From Rhizobacter sp. (GTDB lineage: Bacteria > Pseudomonadota > Gammaproteobacteria > Burkholderiales > Burkholderiaceae_C), in contig NZ_JADMJX010000248.1 in the NCBI RefSeq assembly GCF_018780185.1, positions 1,041-46,779 of the forward strand: DNA of 45,739 bases. Direction: 5' to 3'. Shown in pieces: positions 39,031 through 45,739 of this stretch. The translations under genes and the position numbers were made by a program. The stretch's first letter is position 1, and each line of letters starts with the position of its first letter. The notes below the pieces were generated by a model. The model ran no database searches, was not told where the DNA came from, and saw only the letters and a program-made list of their open reading frames with translations.

Positions 39031-39516
39031 TCACAGCCCCACGGGCAGTGGCGAGGGCGCCTTGATCTCTTCCATGCAGATCATCGAGCGCACGTCGTCG
39101 ACCCCCGGCACCTGCATCAGCTGGTCGGTCAGGAACTGGCTCAGCGCCTTCAGGTCGCGCGCGACGACCTTGAGCAGGTAGTCGCTGTCGCCCGAGACGG
39201 TGTGGCACTCGAGGATCTGCGGGAAGTTGCGGATGTCGGCCTCGATCTCGCGCACCCGGCCGAACTGGCCGCCGTCGATGTTGAGGCTCACATACGCCAT
39301 CACGCCCAGGCCCAGCGCGCGTGGTTGCACCTCGGCGCGGTAACCGCGGATCACGCCGCGCTCTTCGAGCGCACGCACGCGGCGAAAACACTGCGGCGCC
39401 GACAAATGCACCTGAGCCGACAGCTCCACGTTGCTGGCCCGGCCATCGGCCTGCAAGGCGCTGAGAATCTTGCGGTCGAGGGAGTCGATTTCTTGCTCTG
39501 ACACGATTATTGGCAT
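39031..39516 (-). CDS. Lrp/AsnC-family regulator
   Basis: 161 residues from the ATG at 39516. An in-frame TTG at 39549 would add 11 residues and has no better ribosome-binding site. The N-terminal helix-turn-helix reads IDSLDRKILSALQADGRASNVELSAQVHLSAPQCFRRVRALEERGVI (positions about 10-56), and the C-terminal RAM domain follows (VSLNIDGGQFG; ECHTVSGDSDYLLKVVARD). Lrp proteins sense amino acids as octamers or higher forms. It is divergent from the ornithine aminotransferase gene with a 105-base gap, so it probably controls that gene. Confidence 0.92.
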   Translation of the reverse strand: MPIIVSEQEIDSLDRKILSALQADGRASNVELSAQVHLSAPQCFRRVRALEERGVIRGYRAEVQPRALGLGVMAYVSLNIDGGQFGRVREIEADIRNFPQILECHTVSGDSDYLLKVVARDLKALSQFLTDQLMQVPGVDDVRSMICMEEIKAPSPLPVGL

Positions 39517-39621
39517 GCGAGTGAACGAATCGTGTGTATTGAACGCCAATCACGCAAGAAATGGAATGCAAATTTCGTGCAGCCTTGCTTAGACTAGAAA
39601 GGTCTCTGCCAAGGAACTCCC

Positions 39622-40863
39622 ATGACCACCGCCGCCCGCGCCGCCGCCTTGCGCCAACGTGCCCCCGCCAGCGCCTCGCCGATCCACCTCGAAGCCCTCT
39701 ACGGTGCGCACAACTACCACCCGCTGCCGGTGGTGCTGACCCGCGGCGCCGGCGTCTACCTGTTCGACGACAACGGGCGGCGCTACCTCGACATGATGTC
39801 GGCCTACTCGGCGGTGAGCTTCGGCCACAGCCACCCGGTGCTGGTGAACGCGCTCACCGAGCAGGCGCAAAAACTCGCGGTCACGAGCCGCGCCTTCCAT
39901 ACCGACCAGCTCGGGCCCTTCCTGCAAACGCTTTGCCGCATGACCGGCATGCCGCGTGCGCTGCCGATGAACAGCGGCGCCGAGGCGGTCGAGACCGCCA
40001 TCAAGGCCGCGCGCAAGTGGGCCTACAAGGTGAAGGGTGTGCCCGAGGGGCAGGCGCACATCCTGGTGGCCGAAGGCAACTTCGCCGGACGCACCACCAC
40101 CATCGTCGGCTTCTCGACAGAAGCGCAGTACCGCGATGGGTTCGGGCCGTTTGCGCCCGGCTTCAGTGCCGTGCCGTTTGGCGATGCACAGGCGCTAGAG
40201 GCCGCGATCACGCCGCACACCGCCGCCTTCATCGTCGAACCGATCCAGGGCGAGGCCGGCATCATCGTGCCGCCCGAGGGCTACCTGAAAGCGGTGCGCG
40301 AGATCTGCACGCGCCACAACATCCTGATGATCTGCGACGAGGTGCAGACCGGCCTCGGCCGCACCGGCGCGCTGCTCGCCTGCGACCACGAAGGCGTGAA
40401 GCCCGACGGCCTGATGCTGGGCAAGGCGCTCGGGGGCGGCCTGCTCCCAGTGAGTGCGTTTCTCGCGCGCGACGACGTGATGGCCCAGTTCACCCCCGGT
40501 GACCACGGCAGCACCTTTGGCGGCAACCCGCTGGCCGCCGCGGTGGGCCTGGCCGCGCTGCAGTTGCTGGAGCGCGAGCAGCTCGCACGCCGCGCCCAAG
40601 AGCAGGGCGACTACCTGATGGCGCAGCTGCGCCTGTTGAACCACCCCGCCATCACCGAGGTGCGCGGCCGAGGCCTGCTGATCGGCGTGCAGATCGACCC
40701 GGCGTTCGCCAGCGCGCGCGAGGTCTGCGAGCGGCTGATGCACGAAGGGGTGCTCACCAAGGACACCCACCACACGGTGGTGCGCCTCGCGCCGCCGCTG
40801 GTGATCGAGCGCGCGCAGATCGACGCGGCGGTGGCGGCGCTGCAGCGCGTGTTGCAGCGCTGA
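39622..40863 (+). CDS. rocD: Ornithine aminotransferase (ornithine-oxo-acid transaminase)
   Basis: 413 residues with AAGGAACTCCC before the ATG. It is a class III PLP enzyme. Marks are HNYHPLPVVLTRGAGVYLFD at the start, MNSGAEAVETAIKAARKW (cofactor phosphate), FIVEPIQGEAGI, ICDEVQTGLGRTG (Asp for the pyridine nitrogen) and LMLGKALGGGLLP with the Schiff-base Lys. The YGAHNYHP and NSGAEAVETAIKAARKWAY wording fits RocD rather than acetylornithine or GABA aminotransferases. It converts ornithine and 2-oxoglutarate to glutamate semialdehyde and glutamate in arginine/ornithine breakdown. It is divergent from an Lrp regulator. Confidence 0.93.
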   Translation: MTTAARAAALRQRAPASASPIHLEALYGAHNYHPLPVVLTRGAGVYLFDDNGRRYLDMMSAYSAVSFGHSHPVLVNALTEQAQKLAVTSRAFHTDQLGPFLQTLCRMTGMPRALPMNSGAEAVETAIKAARKWAYKVKGVPEGQAHILVAEGNFAGRTTTIVGFSTEAQYRDGFGPFAPGFSAVPFGDAQALEAAITPHTAAFIVEPIQGEAGIIVPPEGYLKAVREICTRHNILMICDEVQTGLGRTGALLACDHEGVKPDGLMLGKALGGGLLPVSAFLARDDVMAQFTPGDHGSTFGGNPLAAAVGLAALQLLEREQLARRAQEQGDYLMAQLRLLNHPAITEVRGRGLLIGVQIDPAFASAREVCERLMHEGVLTKDTHHTVVRLAPPLVIERAQIDAAVAALQRVLQR

Positions 40864-40910
40864 AGCGCGGCGAGAATCGGGCGCTTGCACCCGCAGCTTC
40901 TCGCCACGCC

Positions 40911-41807
40911 ATGAACCTCGTTGAACTCACCCCTGGCGGCCCCCGCCTGTCCCCCGTTGTCGTGGGCGCGTGGCGCCTGTCGGAGTGGGGCTGGTCGCCG
41001 CAGGAGCGGCTGCGCTGGATCGAGCAATGCATCGAGCTCGGTGCCACCAGCTTCGACCATGCCGACATCTACGGTGGCTACCTGGGCGAGGGTTTGTTCG
41101 GCGAAGCCTTGGCGCTCAAGCCCAGCCTGCGCCAGCAGATCCAGCTGGTCAGCAAGCTGGGCATCAAGCTCGTCTCGCCGCAGCGGCCCGGCCACACCAT
41201 CAAGCACTACGACACCAGCGCGGCGCACATCCGCTGGACGGTCGACAACGCGCTGCAACAGCTGCGCACCGACCACCTCGACCTGCTGCTGATCCATCGC
41301 CCCGACCCGCTGCTCGATGCCGACGAAGTGGCGCGCGCGTTCGAGCAGTTGATCGCCGCGGGCAAGCTGCGCGGCGTGGGCGTTTCCAACTTCACGCCGG
41401 CGCAGTTCGAGCTGCTGAACTCGCGCATCGCCTTGCAGACCAACCAGGTCGAGCTGCATCCGCTCAACCGCCAGGTGCTCGACGACGGCACGCTCGACCA
41501 ATGCCAGCGCCTGCGCGTGCGGCCGATGATCTGGTCGCCGCTGGCGGGTGGTGCCCTCTTCACCAGCGACGAGCCGGCGGCGCAGCGGGTGCGTCAGGTG
41601 TTGACGGCCCTGGCCGAGCGTCACGCTTGCAGCGCCGCGACCATCGCCCACGCCTGGCTGCTGCGCCTGCCGAGTCGGCCGCTGCCCATCGTCGGCTCAC
41701 GTCGCCCCGAGGCTTTGCGCGAAGCCGTGGCTGCGCTCGATCTGCGCCTCGATGCGCCCGAGTGGACCGAGATCTGGAGTGCTGCGACCGGGCAGCGTGT
41801 GCCCTGA
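40911..41807 (+). CDS. Aldo/keto reductase, YdhF-like
   Basis: 298 residues. The barrel core includes GATSFDHADIYGGYLGEGLFG (Asp and Tyr), QLVSKLGIKL (Lys) and LDLLLIHRPDPLLDADEVA (His), plus GVGVSNFTPAQFELL, MIWSPLAGGALF and the cofactor motif IVGSRRPEALREAV. Length and the IHRPDPLLDADEVA stretch match the YdhF group, whose natural substrates are unknown. It follows rocD by 47 bases on the same strand, so it may share its transcript. It converges with the LuxR gene, 9 bases apart. Confidence 0.9.
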   Translation: MNLVELTPGGPRLSPVVVGAWRLSEWGWSPQERLRWIEQCIELGATSFDHADIYGGYLGEGLFGEALALKPSLRQQIQLVSKLGIKLVSPQRPGHTIKHYDTSAAHIRWTVDNALQQLRTDHLDLLLIHRPDPLLDADEVARAFEQLIAAGKLRGVGVSNFTPAQFELLNSRIALQTNQVELHPLNRQVLDDGTLDQCQRLRVRPMIWSPLAGGALFTSDEPAAQRVRQVLTALAERHACSAATIAHAWLLRLPSRPLPIVGSRRPEALREAVAALDLRLDAPEWTEIWSAATGQRVP

Positions 41808-41816
41808 GGGTGGGGC

Positions 41817-42617
41817 TCAGCCGCGGCCGACGAAGGCCGCGAACAGCTCGCTCTTGAAGTGCAACCCCATGCGCTCGAACGCGCGGCGGCGGTAGGTCTT
41901 CACGGTGGCCACGCTCAGCCCCAAGTCGGCGGCGATGCCGTCGTAGCTCAGGCCTTGCAGCAGCCTCGCGCACACATCGAGCTCACGCGGCGGCAGGGTC
42001 GGGCAGTGGCGCTGTAGCGCGAGGTGCAGCGCCGCGAGGTCAGGCCGCTTCGGCGTGGCCACCTCGGTCAACTCGATGTGCCGGCGCACGGTGGCCAGCA
42101 GGCCTTGCGCGAGTTGCTCGAAGTTGGCCAGCTCGGCCTCGGTGAAGCTGCCCTGGTGATCGTGGTGGTAGAGGTTGACGGCCAGCACCGAGTCGTCGTC
42201 TTGCGGTGCCACGATCGACAGGCGCTCGCTCACGCCGTGGCGCTGGTAGATGGCTTCGCGGTGGTCGCGGTTGGGGAAGTCGCGCGCCCGCAGCCGAAAC
42301 ATCAGCGCGTCGCCCCGGGCCGAGGCGTTGCGCGCGGCGTCGAAGGTGCGGTCGCGTTGGTAGAGGCCGTCGCGGTAGACCGCAAAGCAGTCGCGCGTGG
42401 TGTCGCGCACACCGTGGCTCGACGACAGGTGCAGCACCGGCGCCCGGTCGCGCCAGACGCGGTAGACCGACCACGAGGCCGCATTCAGCGCACCGTTCAC
42501 GCTGGCCAGTGCCGTGCTGGCAAAGCCCGCGTCGCCCACGGCACCGATCACGCTGGCCAGGCAGGCCTGCACGTCGCGTTGCGGTGCGCTCGGGGGCGTG
42601 ATGCGCCAGGACTGCAT
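41817..42617 (-). CDS. LuxR-type regulator
   Basis: 266 residues. The ATG at 42617 has AAGGAG 8 bases upstream. The C-terminal LuxR helix-turn-helix (about 205-260) reads LPPRELDVCARLLQGLSYDGIAADLGLSVATVKTYRRRAFERMG by position, with the diagnostic Glu and the SVATVKTYRRRA recognition helix. The N-terminal 190 residues resemble a GAF-like sensor (SIVAPQDDDSVLAVNLYHHDH) but contain no clear acyl-homoserine-lactone signature or receiver Asp. Its signal and targets are unknown. Confidence 0.88.
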   Translation of the reverse strand: MQSWRITPPSAPQRDVQACLASVIGAVGDAGFASTALASVNGALNAASWSVYRVWRDRAPVLHLSSSHGVRDTTRDCFAVYRDGLYQRDRTFDAARNASARGDALMFRLRARDFPNRDHREAIYQRHGVSERLSIVAPQDDDSVLAVNLYHHDHQGSFTEAELANFEQLAQGLLATVRRHIELTEVATPKRPDLAALHLALQRHCPTLPPRELDVCARLLQGLSYDGIAADLGLSVATVKTYRRRAFERMGLHFKSELFAAFVGRG

Positions 42618-42810
42618 GGGGCGGGTCTCCTTGTCGGTCTGCAGGGATAGGGCGAGCCAGTCTAGGCCGCCGATATCGACGCGCCATCGGGGCTGACCAT
42701 GCCGCAGTCGATAGCTCGACTCAATCGACCAAAACAGATTGATTTGCCGGATGAAGCCGTGAGGGAGGGGCCGCGGTGGCGCAAGAGATTCAGTGCATCC
42801 CTCGGCCGGT

Positions 42811-44670
42811 TCAGGCTTCTGCCAGCGTGCTTTCGGCAAAACGGAAGCAGCCCTTGCCGGCGCGCTTGGCAGCGTACATGGCGCTGTCGGCACGGTGCTG
42901 CAAGGCGGTGAGCGATTCGCCCGCTTCGAGAACGGCCACGCCGATGCTGGGGGTCGACACCACCTGCTTGCCGCCCAGCTCGTAGGGCTGGGAGAGCGAC
43001 GCGACGATGCGCTCGCACAAGGCCACCACGTCGCCGTCGCTGCCGGCTCCTTCGAGCGTGACGGTGAACTCGTCGCCACCCAGGCGATTGACCGTGTCGG
43101 TCAGGCGCACGCAATCGCGCAGCCGCTGGGCCACCTCGGTCAGCAGCAGGTCGCCGGTGGCGTGGCCGTGCTGGTCGTTGACGGCCTTGAACCCGTCGAG
43201 GTCAACGAACAGCAGGGCCAGGCTCTGGCCGTTGCGCAGGCTGCGCTGTTGCGCTTGCAGCAGGCGCTGCTCGAAATCACGGCGGTTGCCCAGCTGGGTG
43301 AGCGTGTCCAGGCGGGCCAAGTCGGCGAGCGTGCTCTCGGCCTGCTTGCGCTCGGTCACGTCGCGGCTGATCAGGGCCACACCGTCTTCGTAGGGCACCA
43401 CCTGGTGGTGCAACCAGCGGCCCACGATGCGCGGCTCGGTGGCCTGCACTTCGTCGTGGCTTGAGTGGCCGGTCTGGATGGCCCGCTCGAAGCGGGGCAG
43501 AAAACTGCGGATCGACGGCGTGAGCGCGCACAGAGATTGGCCGAGCACCTCGCTGCGGGTGAGGCCGACCATGGCGGCGGCGCGGGTGTTGCAGTCGGTG
43601 ATTTGCATGTCGATCAGTTGGGCGCGTTCGTCACGCACGGCGCGCATCAGGCACACCGCGTCGAGGCTGCCTTCAATGGTGGCGCGAAAAGCCGCTTCGG
43701 TGCGGCGTGTCTGCAAGCGGCTCAATTGCAGTTGCCCGAGCTTGGACCACAACACCAGACCGCCAGTCAGGATCAAGGCAGCCAACGCCGAGGCCCAGCC
43801 GATGATGCGGCGGCGTGCATGGTGGAAGTCGGCCAGGGCCGTGTCGGCGTTCACCGCCACCACCACCAACAGCGGGTAGTGGGGCACCCGCACCACGGCG
43901 AGAAAACGCTCCACCTTGTCGATCGGGCTGGGCAGTGGGCGGCGCAAGGTCTGGATGGTGCTCGCGTTTCGCTCCATGCGGGCCACATCGAGCTTTTCGC
44001 CAAAGCTCACCTTGCCGCCGACCACGCGCGAACGGTAGATGCCGTCCAGGCCCACCACGCCGATGGCGGTGTCGGGCGCTTCGGTTTTGGCGTAACCCTC
44101 GGACAGCGCCGACGGGTCGACCGCGGCGACGATGAGGCCAGCAAATTCACCGTCAGGGGTGTTCAGGCGCCGCACCACCGGGATGGCCCAGCCCTTGGCC
44201 AGCGCTTGTGGTGCGGCGTGGCCGATGGTCACGTCCAGGTCGGCTTGCCGTTTGTGGGCCTTGAAATAGTCTTCGTCGGCGATGTTCAAGGCCACGAGGT
44301 CGGAGGTGCTGTCGGTCACGAAGCCCGCCTTGTCGACGATGAAGACCGCGCGGGTCACGTCGTTGGCGAGCACGCCGCCTTGGCGCAGGCCTTGCAGCGG
44401 GGGGAGCTGCTGGCCGTCGTCGAGGTACTTGACCAGTAGCGTCGACTGGTTCACCCGGTCAAACACTTCGCTGGTGCGAAAGGCCAGCTTCTGCGCGGTG
44501 CGCTCGCTCTCATTGAGCACGTTGTCGACCGCGCGGCGGTACTCGCTGCGCAAGGTCAGCGTCACCGCCAGGGCGAGCAGGCCCATCAGCAGCGCGCCCA
44601 CCAGCACAACGATCACTCGAAGCGAGGCAAGCGGGCGGGTTGGGGTGGAACGCGAAGGGGTGATGGCCAT
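42811..44670 (-). CDS. Membrane diguanylate cyclase: dCache sensor, PAS, GGDEF
   Basis: 619 residues. The ATG at 44670 is chosen for AGGA 6 bases upstream. A membrane helix (about 16-38) precedes a double-Cache periplasmic sensor (about 40-285, with ESERTAQKLAFRTSEVFDRV; IADEDYFKAHKR; IPVVRRLNTPDGEFAGLIVAAVDP). A second helix follows (about 286-306), then PAS (about 325-440) and GGDEF (about 455-610). The motif RLGGDEF is intact at about residue 528, with an RLTD inhibitory site five residues before it. Active c-di-GMP synthesis with product inhibition is expected. dCache domains of this type often bind amino acids or other small solutes. Confidence 0.93.
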   Translation of the reverse strand: MAITPSRSTPTRPLASLRVIVVLVGALLMGLLALAVTLTLRSEYRRAVDNVLNESERTAQKLAFRTSEVFDRVNQSTLLVKYLDDGQQLPPLQGLRQGGVLANDVTRAVFIVDKAGFVTDSTSDLVALNIADEDYFKAHKRQADLDVTIGHAAPQALAKGWAIPVVRRLNTPDGEFAGLIVAAVDPSALSEGYAKTEAPDTAIGVVGLDGIYRSRVVGGKVSFGEKLDVARMERNASTIQTLRRPLPSPIDKVERFLAVVRVPHYPLLVVVAVNADTALADFHHARRRIIGWASALAALILTGGLVLWSKLGQLQLSRLQTRRTEAAFRATIEGSLDAVCLMRAVRDERAQLIDMQITDCNTRAAAMVGLTRSEVLGQSLCALTPSIRSFLPRFERAIQTGHSSHDEVQATEPRIVGRWLHHQVVPYEDGVALISRDVTERKQAESTLADLARLDTLTQLGNRRDFEQRLLQAQQRSLRNGQSLALLFVDLDGFKAVNDQHGHATGDLLLTEVAQRLRDCVRLTDTVNRLGGDEFTVTLEGAGSDGDVVALCERIVASLSQPYELGGKQVVSTPSIGVAVLEAGESLTALQHRADSAMYAAKRAGKGCFRFAESTLAEA

Positions 44671-44765
44671 GGAAATCCTGGCCACCGTATTGGCGCACGG
44701 CAGCCGGGGTCCCATCGGCAGAAAAGACCTGCACAAGGCGTGCAGATCGGGGCTTCAGGCGTGGA

Positions 44766-45739
44766 TCAGACGCGCTCGATCACGATCGCAATGCCTTGCC
44801 CCACGCCAATGCACATGGTGCACAGCGCGTAGCGCCCACCGGTCTTGTGCAACTGGTTCACTGCGGTGGTGACCAGCCGCGCGCCGCTCGCACCCAGCGG
44901 GTGGCCCAGCGCAATCGCGCCGCCGTTGGGGTTGACGCGCGCGTCGTCGTCTTTCAGGCCGAGGTCGCGCAGCACGGCCAGGCCTTGTGCGGCAAAAGCT
45001 TCGTTGAGCTCGATCACGTCGATCTGCTCCAGCTTCAGGCCGGTGAGTGCCAGCACCTTGCGCGTGGCCGGCGCCGGGCCGATACCCATGATGCGCGGCG
45101 CCACACCGGCGGTGGCCATGCCGACGATGCGCGCACGCGGCGTGAGGCCGTATTTGCCGGCAGCGGCGTCGTTGGCCAGCAGCAGGGCCACGGCGCCGTC
45201 GTTCACGCCGGAGGCGTTGCCGGCGGTCACGGTGCCGTCGGGGCGCACCACACCCTTCAACTTGGCGAGGGCTTCCAGGCTGGTCTCGCGCGGGTGTTCG
45301 TCTTGTTTGACGACGATGGCATCACCCTTCTTCTGCGCGATGGTCACCGGCGTGATCTCGGCGTCGAAGAAGCCGCTCTTCTGTGCGGCCACGGCCTTCA
45401 GCTGCGAGGCGAGCGCCATGCGGTCTTGGGCCTCACGTTCGATCTTGAAATCGGTGGCCACGTTCTCGGCCGTCTCGGGCATCGAGTCGACGCCGTACAT
45501 CTCTTTCATCAGCTTGTTGACGAAGCGCCAGCCGATGGTGGTGTCATACACCGCGTTGGTGCGGCTGAACGCGCTCTCGGCCTTGGGCATCACGAAGGGC
45601 GCGCGGCTCATGCTTTCCACGCCACCGGCAATCATCAGCTGCGCTTCGCCGGCCTTGATGGCGCGCGCCGCGGTGCCCACCGCATCCATGCCCGAGCCGC
45701 ACAGGCGGTTGAGGGTGGCGCCGGGCAGCTCCAGCGGCA
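44766..45739 (-). CDS. pcaF: 3-Oxoadipyl-CoA thiolase (beta-ketoadipyl-CoA thiolase), N-terminus beyond the window
   Basis: The frame runs off the right edge; about 323 residues are visible of the usual about 400. The nucleophile Cys is in NRLCGSGMDAV near the edge. The catalytic His residues are in NEAFAAQ context and GGAIALGHPLGASGARLV, and the second Cys is in ALCTMCIGVGQG. The segments SRTNAVYDTTIGWRFVNKLM, GVDSMPETAENVA and RIMGIGPAPATRKVLA are characteristic of PcaF/PaaJ thiolases rather than general acetoacetyl-CoA thiolases. The enzyme splits 3-oxoadipyl-CoA to succinyl-CoA and acetyl-CoA, ending the protocatechuate route that pobA enters. It is preceded downstream by the diguanylate cyclase gene 95 bases away. 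Confidence 0.88.
   Translation of the reverse strand, partial: PLELPGATLNRLCGSGMDAVGTAARAIKAGEAQLMIAGGVESMSRAPFVMPKAESAFSRTNAVYDTTIGWRFVNKLMKEMYGVDSMPETAENVATDFKIEREAQDRMALASQLKAVAAQKSGFFDAEITPVTIAQKKGDAIVVKQDEHPRETSLEALAKLKGVVRPDGTVTAGNASGVNDGAVALLLANDAAAGKYGLTPRARIVGMATAGVAPRIMGIGPAPATRKVLALTGLKLEQIDVIELNEAFAAQGLAVLRDLGLKDDDARVNPNGGAIALGHPLGASGARLVTTAVNQLHKTGGRYALCTMCIGVGQGIAIVIERV

Noticed and set aside
42618-42810. Possible regulatory RNA or promoter between the LuxR and second diguanylate cyclase genes
   Set aside because: No convincing hairpin with T-run, conserved motif or promoter boxes could be seen.

Overview
The window looks like chromosomal DNA of a high-GC betaproteobacterium of the order Burkholderiales, perhaps the Rubrivivax/Leptothrix/Ideonella/Rhizobacter neighbourhood. 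This is inferred from the strong G/C third-position bias, the gene families present (LivKHMGF for aromatic or amino acids, IclR-pobA, pcaF, LysR-PACE) and short hairpin repeats of a type common in that order. Lineage was not tested by any search. I saw no rRNA, tRNA, CRISPR array, plasmid origin or phage genes.

Layout. 1-5.2 kb: the end of a MarR regulator, a secreted alpha/beta hydrolase, an aldo/keto reductase and a membrane diguanylate cyclase. 5.2-6.7 kb: a PACE-family efflux pump divergent from a LysR regulator, with a clear dyad between them. 6.7-11.9 kb: a cell-envelope operon of a VIT/vWA/DUF2135 protein, an L,D-transpeptidase and a Tat-exported DUF882/MepK-like peptidase. 11.9-13.2 kb: a translationally coupled AraC, glyoxalase-fold and DUF1801 cassette. 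13.3-15.7 kb: a secreted eight-cysteine protein of unknown function and an exported serine hydrolase resembling 6-aminohexanoate-dimer hydrolase. 15.7-16.8 kb: a decayed IS1182-type insertion sequence with inverted repeats and a 4-bp target duplication. 16.9-19.5 kb: a PP2C phosphatase-kinase fusion downstream of a formate/nitrite channel, separated from it by an intrinsic terminator. 19.7-25.8 kb: an SDR dehydrogenase with a palindromic operator, an unknown small protein, a fused osmoprotectant-type binding protein/permease, a PQ-loop membrane protein, an arylsulfotransferase-like lipoprotein and a small outer-membrane barrel candidate.

25.9-34.9 kb is the most system-like region. A short MetE-type methyltransferase is divergent from a Rieske oxygenase, which is followed by its FCD-type GntR regulator, a vanB-like reductase and a complete LivKHMGF importer. 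I read this as an uptake and oxidative demethylation or hydroxylation module for an aromatic or methylated compound, with a methyl-handling enzyme attached; the substrate cannot be named. Two hairpin repeats interrupt the plus-strand run and may set expression ratios.

35-45.7 kb: a TPR-aspartic protease, an AraC-GyrI regulator, pobA with its IclR regulator and a perfect palindrome upstream, an Lrp regulator divergent from ornithine aminotransferase, a YdhF-like aldo/keto reductase, a LuxR regulator, a second diguanylate cyclase, and a truncated 3-oxoadipyl-CoA thiolase (pcaF). pobA feeds protocatechuate into the beta-ketoadipate pathway and pcaF carries out its last step, so the right half has an aromatic-degradation theme.
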